From assembly GCA_963556495.2 (NCBI GenBank), contig OY747712.1, positions 26,156,235-26,220,234 of the forward strand: a stretch of 64,000 nucleotides of DNA. The letters run 5' to 3'. Below, one piece after another: positions 12,506 to 23,010 of this stretch. This DNA is from Valencia hispanica (taxonomy: Eukaryota > Chordata > Actinopteri > Cyprinodontiformes > Valenciidae). Below the pieces are notes generated by a model. It was not told the origin of the DNA. It searched no databases and saw nothing but the letters and a program-made list of their open reading frames with translations. Positions within the stretch are counted from its first letter, which is position 1; each line of letters begins with the position of its first letter. The position numbers and the translations under genes were made by a program.

Positions 12506-14584
12506 ACAGAATGGCGATGTGCTGTATTGTATTGTTAAGGGCATCTGTAAAATGGATATCCACCTACAGAACACATGGATAAACCGAGAAGATAAAACGT
12601 TGCAAGTGAAAGCTAAAATGCAGCACCAGGAGTTGTCCCTCAGGGGAAATTTGTTTTAGAAAAAAATAAAAGATGGAATAAAGCAACAAAGCAAACAAAC
12701 TACCTATTGCTCTCATTCATGGTTTTCATGCTTTCTACCTCGAAATACTATATACATGACCACTGGCATGTTATTAAATGCTTAGCTTTTGACAGGCTAG
12801 TAGTTTAATCTGAAGTCACAGTTCCATTTTTTTTAACTCCTATGATGGAAAAGCAATAAACAGTTGAGTATGAAACGTGAAAATGTTTTGTTTGACACTG
12901 TGAAGAGAGCATAAATAGGGTTTTTGTGAACTTACATCCTGATAGCAGCTTTGATATTTAAGACGTATGGCTGTCATTATAAATGAGTCCTGTCAAGAAA
13001 TTGCTTGTGAGGAACACAATGCTGGACAGATTGTCAGCCACTTTACAGCAGGGAACAATTGCCTTAGGATAGCGTTGTTTACACATGTGGAGAACCAGGA
13101 TTGGAAGGGCTGGATTGTGTGCTAAAATTAGAAATAACTAGATGAAAAGGGACATCCTTTTTTTAAAGAAGCGCCGCCCCGTGACTTTTCCATGCCATAA
13201 ATTGCTGATTAGACATGACATACAGAAGGGGTTGAACAGGGCCTTTGAGAATTATAGTATAATCTCAGAAAATATGTCTCTGCTGGTTAGCATTGTTTAA
13301 AATATAATAAATTACAGCTAATTCAGTTAAAGCACAATTAACTGCAAAAGTCTAACAGGAGCATAGGAGAAGGATGGATCCGTCCCAGAAAACAAAACTA
13401 AAAGCAACTGATGTAGCTGTGCTTTAAAAACTCATTTAGGCTCTGATTTGAGTGATAATTTTTTCTTGTTAATCCCTCTCTACTTTTCTTTATTGTATAT
13501 ATTGAATCCCATGTAGTTTCTTATCTGTTTGCTTGTTGATGTGAAAAAGGACTGAATTTATAAAGTTACATTAATCTGAACAATAATCTCATGGAGTTGA
13601 ATTAAATCTAATAGAAAATGATGAAAAGAAGATATTTTAACCTAAAGACTTGGAGCTCATCAACAGAGATAAATCGGTAAAATCAGCAAAAAGCTGCTTA
13701 GCAAATATAAGGATTTTGTGTTGTAATTCCAGTAGAGCACTTTAAAAAAAATTGAGACTATTGAGAAGGGCAAAAAATAATTGTTGACCCCCCATTTTTT
13801 AAATTACCATGTAAATGAAAACGTATTAACTTTTTTATTGCTCTTTTTACATTGTTTTGTTATTATTTGAGTGATGCCTGTTTCGTTTCATATCATAGAT
13901 AAACATATGGACTCATTAAAAAACTTTTTTTAATCAAAATCTGCCAGGGGTATGAATAATGTTGGGTGTAACTGTATCTATTAAAAATATAAAGAAACAT
14001 ACTCACAAACAGAAATTGGAACACAGTATGTGTACCACTGATTTAGTAAGCAACAAACTGTCAGAAGTGCAAATTAACAGTTAATCCCTGCAACTTTTAC
14101 GATGCCATATTGAATTTGAGTTTCAGGTTCCCCAGGGAGGTCCCTGTGAGTATTTCTTTTTTAAATGTCTTACTTTTTCTGACTTATAATAAAATTAAAA
14201 AAACTTAATTAAACCTCTAGCTCTGTATATATTTAGCCATTCCTGATTGCTTGCAGCCATTTCCACTAAGCAATAAAGAAATTGCATCTGACTTTCTGTA
14301 CAATTGCCATTTACACTTTTAATTCACAGCAGGATATCAAATCAGATGAGGCTGACTGTTGATTATTTTTTTGTTTTTATCAGTACTGGATACTGTATAT
14401 TAGCATGCAGTACTGCGGTGCAACTTGGCTATTAGTAAACAAATGAAAAATGACATGTCTCACACATTTATTTCATCTTTCACCACATAACAAGCTAAAA
14501 TAAATATTACATGATTAAATCATGCTTAACATAAATAGCATAAAACTGTCTTATTTTTATTTAATGTACCTGAATATGTATGCT
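12506..14584. other. Unassigned AT-rich sequence
   Basis: Two kilobases without recognisable genes or bounded repeats. Confidence 0.4.
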
Positions 14585-14648
14585 TCCACTTTTCTTGCAC
14601 TTTCTACTGGTACACCTCAATTTCCCCACCACGAGACAATAAAATATA
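14585..14648 (+). mobile_element. LINE 3' tail fragment
   Basis: CAATTTCCCCACCACGAGAC followed by AATAAAATATATTTCTA matches the 3' end style of fish LINEs (AATTTCCC...CAATAAAGTAT). The pentanucleotide array starts directly at its tail, so the microsatellite probably grew from the retroposon end. Confidence 0.45.
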
Positions 14649-14788
14649 TTTCTATTCTATTCTATTCTAGTCTATTCTATTCTATTCTATTCTTTTCTAT
14701 TCTATTCTATTCTATTCTATTCTATTCTATTCTATTCTATTCTATTCTATTCTATTCTATTCTGTTATGTTATGTTATGTTATGTTAT
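14649..14788 (+). repeat. Pentanucleotide microsatellite (TTCTA)n then (TTATG)n
   Basis: There are about 22 units of TTCTA with a few single-base variants (CTAGT near 14,668 and TTTTC near 14,692). About five TTATG units follow at 14,764-14,788. The 89-codon ORF over it is a translation of the repeat. Confidence 0.95.
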
Positions 14789-15229
14789 TAAGCTGTATGA
14801 CCTTTAGGTTAGTTTTAAACTGTTAGAACTTTCTGTGAAGATAACAAAGGAAGCTACTTCACTAGCTTATTGGAAAAGTATATTCTACTTTGAGATGTTT
14901 TTACTGTTCTCTCACAAGGAAATGGTTAAGATGGATGGTATATGATTTTTTTAAAAAACCTTTTACTCTTCATAGCATCATCAATCCACAAGCCAAACTG
15001 CAAAACAAATAAAACACAAATATGCAGAGAAATATTTTCCAGTTATATGTTTCTAATTTCTTTTTACCTGCAGAAAGGTAACCCTCATAACTTGTGGTAT
15101 GTGTCTACAATAATTTCACTTGTCAGTAACCTTGTTGCAAACATACATATAAACTCAGACCCGGCACAAAGGCTCTGCTGTCTCAGATGCTACCAGCTGA
15201 GGCAGCATAGCAAAGCAGCAGAAAAAAAA

Positions 15230-15500
15230 AAGGTATTATGCAGGGGGCACCTCAAACAATCTTCATATGAGATTAAAAAGAATAGACAGAGTTCGCACAA
15301 AGGCTGGCACGGAGGATGCATCATTATACAGCAGCTCTGGTGTCGTTTGGACTTTTGAATTTTTAAAAAAAACATCATAAATAATAAGCAGGGGGTGCCA
15401 CAAACACTCCCCTAAGAAGAATAAAGGAAACACATCAGGGGACAAAGAAAGGCTGGCAGGGAGGAAGCATTGTGCAGCATTGTTGCTGTTTTTTAGAGTT
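15230..15500. repeat. Diverged ~149-bp tandem duplication
   Basis: GCAGGGGGCACCTCAAAC at 15,240 recurs as GCAGGGGGTGCCACAAAC at 15,389. AAGGCTGGCACGGAGGA at 15,300 recurs as AAGGCTGGCAGGGAGGA at 15,449. Both pairs have the same 149-bp offset. Poly-A/T runs separate the copies. The 138-codon frame crossing it has no domain. Confidence 0.6.
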
Positions 15501-15769
15501 TCCGATGGTGACATTTTGATATTAATAGTTTGTCAGGATATGCTTTGAAGGCCATTGATATTGGATTTTTTTGCTCCCTGAATACTATAGATGCTACCTT
15601 CGTGTGGTAGCAGTGCTGCAGGTGAGAGAAAGCCTTTTCCATGTTAAAAAGATGCTACAAACAGCTAATGTGCTTGTAAACTGATTGACATTTGAATAAC
15701 TATCAGCTGATTGCTAAGGATGGGTTGAAGAGACACAATGTGTGTGTTTAGGATGCCATTTCTAGAGGG

Positions 15770-16740
15770 AGGGAACATACGACTGTGTCTGTATGTCTCT
15801 GTCTACCTGCCAGGCAGGGTCTTGGGCTGACCTCAGGCCCTACATCTAATGGGGGGCCTATTTCCCCTCTGTTTCTCCCTGCCGGTGACTGATGCACCTG
15901 CCCGCCGGTGCGCTGGTGGCTGTCAATCTCCAGGGCTGGTGCTCGGGAGAGAAATCTGGTTTAGACCTAGTGAGTGCCTGGCCGGGCCTGGGTGGACCGG
16001 TGTGTCAGTTGGCCGATTTGCCGGGTTGATGTCTTCCTTTTGTTGGTTGGGGCACCTCTTTCGGGGGTGCCAGTTTTGGGATTGTTGGATGGTGCCTAGG
16101 GCTGGGCAATAAATCGATTTTATTGATTAATTCGAATTTGCCATTTAAGAAGATTTAGTTTTGGGAAAATTGAGATTTTTCACACAACTTTGAATTGAGG
16201 TAGACTCCCAAAGGAGATATTAAAATAAGAGTTTAAAAAATAGATTCTGTCATTTGTTATTTCTGTTTAAGAAAGTAAAGGGAGAAAGAAAAAAATCGAT
16301 TAAAATCGGAAATCGTATTTGGTGTGAAAAAATCGGAGATTTTATTTTCAGGCCATATCGCCCAGCCCTAATGGTGCCTGTTCGGTCGCTCGGCGGGATA
16401 AGGATCTGGCGTCTCGATCACCTGTTCTGTACGTTTTGTGTGTGGTCAGTTCATTGGTGGGTTTGACTGGCCTTGGTTGGATGCTTCCCCCTCTCTCTGC
16501 CGTCCTGCAGGTATGGAGGCAGACTTTGATGTTTTCTTGTGTTTTCTTTGTTCCCCTTCCTCTTTTGTATTTTCAACTCAACCTTTCACTTGACATTTTG
16601 TTTCCTACCTCTTTTCTTTAATTTCTTTCTTTCTTCCCCTTCATTTTCCGTTTCTGTGTCCATAACATCAGAAAATAAAACCCACAGCAATTCATAATAA
16701 AGATTTCTCACACATATATATCAAGTGGGCTTCTACCTGG
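15770..16740 (+). repeat. G/C-rich interspersed repeat, split by a MITE
   Basis: A GC-rich 5' part (15,790-16,096) continues after the MITE at 16,379 and ends in a C/T-rich 3' part. That part includes CTGCAGGTATGGAGGC, TTTCTTTCTTCCCC and AAAATAAAACCCACAGCAATT. This looks like the 3' region of a retroelement, but no protein domain is visible. The 87-codon ORF at 15,849-16,112 has no homology I recognise. Confidence 0.45.
16097..16370. mobile_element. 274-bp hAT MITE with 8-bp target duplication
   Basis: Inverted ends TAGGGCTGGGC at 16,097-16,107 and GCCCAGCCCTA at 16,360-16,370 are flanked by identical ATGGTGCC (16,089-16,096 and 16,371-16,378). An 8-bp duplication and TAGGGCTGGGC(A/G)AT ends are features of a hAT MITE family common in fish. 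The interior is A/T-rich with repeated AATCG words and no ORF. Confidence 0.9.
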
Positions 16741-18259
16741 TACTCGGACACCAATTCTTAGTGACACACTGCCAGACAGGACACTGTTTAAAAAAAAAAA
16801 AAAAAAGCTATTTCTAAACTGATTAACTATGTATGTTTCTAATGCACCATTTTCTAAAAGAAAGTAATCATTTAGGTAAATTAAATAATCTGTAATTAAA
16901 AAGCATTTATCAAATGTAAAAATCTATCAGATAGTCAAAGTATTTATTGTTCTGTACACAAATATGTACTCCACATACTTATGATAGAGTTGTAATTGGA
17001 AAAAAACACTAATGCTTAAATCCCTCTTGTTACTTTCACTCAAAAGGTTTTGCCTTAGTAAAGACCAGTGGCATGTTCCAGCAGATGTTTTTAAAAAAAA
17101 TTTCATAATTTTTTTTTTTACATGCAATCCGCATGTCACAAACAACTCCAGTTTTCGGGAATGGCAAACTGTTAGATTTTGCTATAATTTGTACAAATAT
17201 ACCTTAATAATAATTAAATCCATAATGCTTAATTTAATTGAGTGCAGAGAGAAATAATTTTCTTCTTGGAGTTAAGTCTAGATCCGATCTGTAATTGTTT
17301 AGTTGTGAAAAAATCGTACATATGAAATTGATGGAACAACACATGTTCTATTTTGTGATATTGCCCGTGTGTACATACAGCACATGGCACATTTTACTGT
17401 TCTTGTTATTTCCAATAACCTCGTTCTTGCATGTTTATTAAAACCTTTAAAAATAATTTACAGAGAAAATGAAAAATACTATAACTTGTTACAATATATA
17501 TTTATATGGAGCTCCAGTAATGTGAACAAAATAGTGTAAACAGGGATGTTTTTGTCCTGTTAACATGGCCTACCTTCACCTAGCATATCCAACAAAAAAC
17601 CAAGATGTTGCATCACTTTTATCCGTTTGCTAATTGGATCATATATACAATGTTTGGGAAAAAGCTGCAGGCTAGGAGTGGCATGTATTCAGTGATTGTA
17701 TGTGGGTGGCTGTGGGTGGCTGTGCCATGCCAGTGCATTTAGCTTGCCAGGAAAATATTGTTATGGTAAAAAAAGTATCTCAGGGTTTCCATAATAAAGA
17801 AGACTTGAGTCCAAGAAGGCGTTTAAGTATTTAATTTAAACATGTCTGGCCAGACCATGGAGGGGACAGAGTTACTTGTGCATCACCCTAACCAACCTTT
17901 CTAACTAACTGCTTAAATAGTATTCAGCAATCATTGTTTATCTCTGTAGATGTCTTCTCCAACCTTTACGCCCTGCTTCCAGAGTAACCTTGTCATTGTA
18001 AGCTTGTAAGCTTGTCATTTCCTTAGATGCATTCACTAAACAGAGAATATACACTTAATTCCACCACAATATACAGCCTGGTAAAATGTTTTTGGTGGGT
18101 TAAAGTTGTAATAAATGTAATTTCCTCCTAAAAATCATGTAAAATATTTTGTTTCCATATTTTCTTCCCTTCTGCAATGGCCCTGACTTGTAAATATCAC
18201 TGTGTGGGAAGTGGACACTTTGAAAGCACAAACTAGCATTTTATCTTTTAGACTGCTCG
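16741..18259. other. Unassigned AT-rich sequence
   Basis: Contains homopolymer runs (poly-A near 16,790; poly-T near 17,110). No gene or bounded repeat is recognised. Confidence 0.4.
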
Positions 18260-18620
18260 TGAAAAGGGAGATGTTTTTTTAAATTAATTCTAATGAAAAT
18301 GAGGCACACTTTTGCCCCTGCCGAGTCTGTGCCAGAAGAATGTCAGAACAACTGAGCTCTTGCCCCCTTTGAGGCCCTAGCTTCTTTCTTTTTTGTAATG
18401 AATTTAACAAGCCTCCATAATGAGGCTATTATAGACTGCATCCTCCCAGCTGAACAGAGAATTAGATAAGAGGGCACCTGGACACTTCAGCAGCCATCAA
18501 AATAGATGCCAATCAAATTAGCCAAGGTCTGTGTTTCTCCTTTGTTTTCTCCCTAAAGACTGTAATCATTTAAAGTCATTTTCCTCATCCTGATTTACGG
18601 GTTTCATCTTCTGTCTACAA
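18260..18620. promoter_or_regulatory. Candidate conserved noncoding element
   Basis: This stretch is free of repeats and stop-free frames. It is rich in homeodomain-type TAAT/ATTA words (TTAATTCTAATGAAAATGAG, TAATGAGGC, ATTAGATAAG, CAATCAAATTAGCC), with balanced composition unlike its neighbours. Such texture is common in enhancers of gene deserts. This is inference only; no alignment was possible. Confidence 0.25.
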
Positions 18621-19418
18621 TATGCTGTCATTAAAACTGGTCCTATAAAATATTAACTCCCAAATAAAGAGATTCACCCTTACTTATCGGTCTTAAATAT
18701 ATAATGAGGCATTTCCTTTAAAGCACAAACATGACAACAAACTGCCTCCTGAAATGTAATGAAAAAAGAGACAAGCTTCCAGGACTTGCATGGACAGTTG
18801 GTCTTTTTCTTTCAGGCCAAAAATAAATAAACACTCAGCAGATCAGGAATGAATGCTTGCAGACTGCAAAGCTGCAGGGTACATACTAACAGCAACACTT
18901 TGAGCTAATTGTGGCACATTAGCGATATTTGATGTGTTTAAATTACATGCCATCATCACGTACGCAGTGTCAAAGCAAGGTCAGTTAACAGCTTTAAGAA
19001 AATCAAAGTGTACCTTCTGAGGTAGGAGGGGACAATGGTGCAGCTTGAAATTTGCAAGCTTATAATCAAGACATCCTAATTTGAAACCTGAAATTTTAAT
19101 TTTCAGGCGATTATTCCTGTCGCATTAAGAAACTGCAGTGCTTAGGTTTGTCCAGAATTGCTAAGAATGAGCTCTATGAGCATCATAACAAATCTGATAA
19201 AGTAAAGCCAACCATGGCTAAAAGAGGGGAAAAAAAGGAATCTGTGAGCTTCCGTCCTTCTTTATGTTATAAATTATTGCCATTGATTGTGACACAACTG
19301 TTAGTCTCTGGTATGCACCACACCTTTTCTGAGAAGGTGTTGGAAAGAAAGTACAGTTATACTCAAACAGGTCCACCCATCCTTTAGTTTTTTCCTTTTA
19401 TTTATAAAAGCAACTTAA
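18621..19418. other. Unassigned AT-rich sequence
   Basis: The 79-codon frame at 19,148-19,387 has no recognisable domain. Confidence 0.4.
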
Positions 19419-19948
19419 AGCTACATTGTGTATTTTTTGTTAATTCTTAGCAAAAACCCCTTTGTTCTTTCAAAAATATGTGCTCATAGATGTGTAATTA
19501 CTTCCACCTACTAATGAAAGTATTCTTGTAAGTGTAGAATTTGCTATTCAGAATGCATACGCGCAAGTCGCGCGAATGGCTGAATCCATGTTGAGCCTCC
19601 ATCTTTGAAATACATTCACCAACGAGGGACATTCCTGGAAATTCTAGCTCTGCCTTTCGCGCTTTGGCTACACTCAGTTGCACTGTGACGAATGCCAGAA
19701 GGAAATTGTCTACTCGCGACGCGGCAGACGTCTGACTATATAACTAATTGCAATGTAGTTTTCTAAAGTAACCTCATCACTGGAAGGAACACTGGACGAA
19801 GTCGTAGTACTGGAAGGCATGTTAACCTTGACATGAAACGGCCACCGTAGGAGTTAAAATGCGCTCGGAAGAGGGGGGGGGGGCTAGAACGTAACATTCA
19901 GTTGGTAGTTTCACCGCTAGATGGGAGAAGTTCTTACACAATGTAGCT
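19419..19948. mobile_element. 530-bp TTAA-flanked nonautonomous DNA transposon
   Basis: Perfect inverted ends AGCTACATTGTGTA at 19,419-19,432 and TACACAATGTAGCT at 19,935-19,948 are bounded by TTAA on both sides (19,415-19,418 and 19,949-19,952). The TTAA duplication fits piggyBac or Kolobok superfamilies, which cannot be told apart here. The interior has CpG-rich segments (ACGCGCAAGTCGCGCG near 19,559; ACTCGCGACGCGGC near 19,712) and a G run at 19,875-19,884. No transposase is encoded. Confidence 0.75.
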
Positions 19949-21824
19949 TTAAGGGTGAGCCCCCCATAGAGGGTAAAAACATTTTATAGTCTTTGTAATT
20001 GGTGATTGTACTGTTGATAACATACCTATTTTTGAATATGCCAACAAATGCATAAGTCTTAGGAGCTGTCATGCATGCTGACTGGAGTGGGATCTATCTG
20101 TCACCCTGGAAACCAATAGTATGGAAGGGCTCATTTTTTTCCCTGAACGTTAATGCATAATGCAGTATTTAAATAGTTCTATGAGGCCACACGGATTACA
20201 TTTAATACAGCCTGATTTAAGAATCTTATATTTTGGTCAAAGCTACACCTTGGCAAAAGCTAGTAGAACATTACAATATGACTATAGTTGCAATGGGTAA
20301 CGTTATTCTTCTAATCAATCCAAAAAGTGATTTAAAACAGAAAACTCCTGTTAAGTAAATTAAAACATTTGATAAAGAAAGAAAAGTGTTAAGTGACCAA
20401 AGCCTTTGTCAACTGTATTCAAGTTAGACTGTGATCTGGTATGAGAGATGTTGCATTTACATCTTCTTTGCACAGATATCAAACACATAATCAAACACAT
20501 TATCTCATATTTTAAGTGGGAAAATCAGAACTATATGTTGAATTGTTGCATAACATCTCAAGGCAAAGGATGTTGTTAAGGAAAATGAAAGTGGATGACA
20601 GAGAAAAGATGAGAAAAGGTTAATTAGATTAGTGATAGAAATGCACCGCTTGACAACACTTGACACTGCATAATATTTAACACTACCTAGATTCCCTCTG
20701 TAATTAGAAAAGGAAATGGACTGCATGGCAGCTCTGTGCTTGGAAATGTCACTATTAAGCCGTCTACTTGCTCAAGAGTATCTTATAGGGAATGCTGCCC
20801 AGAGATTTAAGCTGGAATGTAGCATTAAATCAGCTTTATCTAAATGTTTCTACCTTAGTGATTGTCGATTGTGTTTTGATCTCAAGTCTTATTTTGTCTT
20901 TCCCATTTGTCCTCACGGCCCCATACTCTCTCAACCACTGCCCACAGCTTAGTCGAAATCCATGTAGCCTTTTTCTTTTTTATGTGTTCAAGAGGACTTG
21001 ATTTCCGTCTTTAATGCTTTTATAACCCTGCCACTGTCTCCAGGCAACTCAAAAGCTGTTGAGCTCGTTAAGTCTCTATCCCCCGAAGAGGCTGAGCGCC
21101 TTTAAGATTTTATTCACTTCTAGAACCTGTGAATTTTTCTGCTGAAGATCAGATCATACTCAAACAGCAAGCACTTTGAGAATAATTAGAACAGTTATAG
21201 TGTTAGGCAGTCTGGGCCCTCATTAAACTTCTGTTAATGTGGATAGTTGAAGCAGTTGGTTTTGACATAGCTGGGCTTTCAAACATGCAAAAGGTGAGAC
21301 TAATAAATGCTAATTATAAATATAAGGCTACTGAACAATTATTTTCAGTTTTGTTTTTTTAGAATTAATAATATATATGTTAGTTTATCTTCATTAGCCT
21401 GAAAACGCCTGTAAATCTAGTAGCAAATTACAAAAAATGTTCCTATTTCCAAATTACAAAATCAATAGTAAAAATTGTCATTCTTGAATAAAAAGGATAA
21501 ATTCATATACTCTAAATGTTCAAATCAAGGAATTGTGAAGCAATCTGTTATATATCTGATTATGTTTGGACCAAGAGCAATTATATCTATTAATAGCTGT
21601 ATGACTTTCAAATATAAAATTTAAATTACATCATTTGTTTCTACTGCAATGTGGTACACCATTATCTAATCAAATGCAATGTATTGCAGTTCACCCAAAC
21701 TAATTTATACATACAACTTGCAAATGTGCAAAGAGTATTCTAAGTTGAACAATCTTGTTAGCAGGTGGTGCTACAGTCAATTAACACCATTGTTAAACAA
21801 AACAGTTGGATTGTTTGGGAAAAA
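19949..21824. other. Unassigned AT-rich sequence
   Basis: No supported gene; the 73-82-codon frames have no domains. Confidence 0.4.
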
Positions 21825-22259
21825 TCTAAAGCTGCAAGCAGCCTTGAATGTCCCTCGTGCGACTCACGCACCTCTGCCTGAATGCCCCTTCAACTTTCCA
21901 CTGAGCCTAGTGATAAAAGCTGCATGACAAAATGTTCAAAAGGCACAAAATGGCAGCTTTAGACCTAAATGGCCACCACCGATGGGGTGTGGACACTGGC
22001 TTTAGACTGTTGTATAGGTCTTTAAAAACTACAAAAATGCACTGAATTTAACAATCCTAGTTGAAAGCAATACTTATGGCCGATTATTTTAATGCTTCTA
22101 GGGACAGGGTAATCAAATTAATTTTAAAGAGGTCCAGTCCGAGAAAATTTATTGAGGCCAAGGTCCGGAAGATCATAATGTCCTACAATTTAGTGTGATA
22201 CTATATATTTATGTATCTTAGCACTTGTATCAACATCTGCATTCTTGATTAGCCAATCA

Positions 22260-22404
22260 TCCATCCATCCATCCATCCATTTTCTTCCGCTTATCCGGGG
22301 TCGGGTCGCGGGCGCAGCAGCTTAAGCAAAGAGACCCAGACTTCCCTCTCCCCAGCCACTTGTTCCAGCTCTTCGGGAGGAATCCCATGGCGCTCCCAGG
22401 CCAA
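22260..22404 (-). pseudogene. Rex3/RTE-like LINE C-terminus, nested in the hAT
   Basis: Minus-strand codons give an uninterrupted C-terminal tail (AWERHGIPPEELEQVAGERE, then VWVSLLKLL and RPRPDPG) and a stop. A GGATG-repeat 3' tail follows (22,260-22,281). CCAATCA flanks the fragment at 22,253-22,259 and 22,405-22,411, giving a 7-bp target duplication. Only about 120 coding bases were inserted, a typical severe 5' truncation. The intact frame suggests it is younger than the copies at 6275 and 26,960. Confidence 0.85.
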
Positions 22405-22454
22405 CCAATCAAATGAAATTAATTCAGTGTTATTGAAATATTTTTGACATTTAT

Positions 22455-22883
22455 TGTCACAAAGTACTGAACATTTATGTATGATTTCTCAAGTGTGTAA
22501 TGTTCTCTCATTTTCTACATAAAAGTCGGATAACATGTAAAAAAAAAAAGACATAGCAACTGTGCATGTTCACAAACTAACTTCAGAAAACAATAAATGT
22601 AGGAAAAGCTTAATTTTTATATTTTTATTTTTCAAATGTGGACTAAACTGTCTGAAACATCTATTCTCACATAACAAAGTACTGAACATGTACATATGAT
22701 TTCTCAAGTGTGTAATGTTCTCTCATTTACTAAATATAAAAGTAGGGTAACTAACATGTAAATAAGAAAGTAAGACATGGCAGCTGTGCATGTTCACAAA
22801 CTTACTTCAGAAAACAAATGTAGACAGAATTAATTTTTACATTTTTCTTTTTCAAATGTGGACTAAACTGTCTCAAACATAAG
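22455..22883. repeat. 215-bp tandem duplication inside the hAT
   Basis: AAAGTACTGAACAT starts at 22,461 and again at 22,676. The downstream blocks keep the same 215-bp offset: GATTTCTCAAGTGTGTAATG, GCATGTTCACAAAC, CAAATGTGGACTAAACTGTC. Small indels and substitutions separate the copies, so the duplication is not recent. Confidence 0.85.
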
Positions 22884-23010
22884 ACTGATTGTTTAAAACC
22901 TTTATGTTTTGTCTCATAATGGCGTTTCATGTTGCCACTTTTAATAAATGCCACAGTTTCTGAACATATGAGACAAACCATTGACTGAGACAAACGGGTT
23001 TTTTGCCACC
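22800..23010 (-). pseudogene. BED/C2H2-type finger of a hAT transposase
   Basis: The minus-strand frame encodes MVCLICSETVAFIKSGN then MKRHYETKH. The CxxC...HxxxxH arrangement and KRHYETKH signature are typical of Charlie-type hAT transposases and of host genes derived from them (GTF2IRD2-like). Upstream on the minus strand, TTTGTAG precedes the coding text and could be a splice acceptor. The frame decays after the finger, and no DDE or dimerisation region follows. Confidence 0.75.

Noticed and set aside
14522..14791. 89-codon ORF ending in Ser-Ile-Leu-Phe-Tyr repeats
   Set aside because: A translation of the TTCTA microsatellite.
22802..22993. Host BED-finger gene (ZBED or GTF2IRD2-like)
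   Set aside because: The finger lies inside a hAT with an 8-bp duplication, and the protein decays after it, so it is transposon-derived debris.
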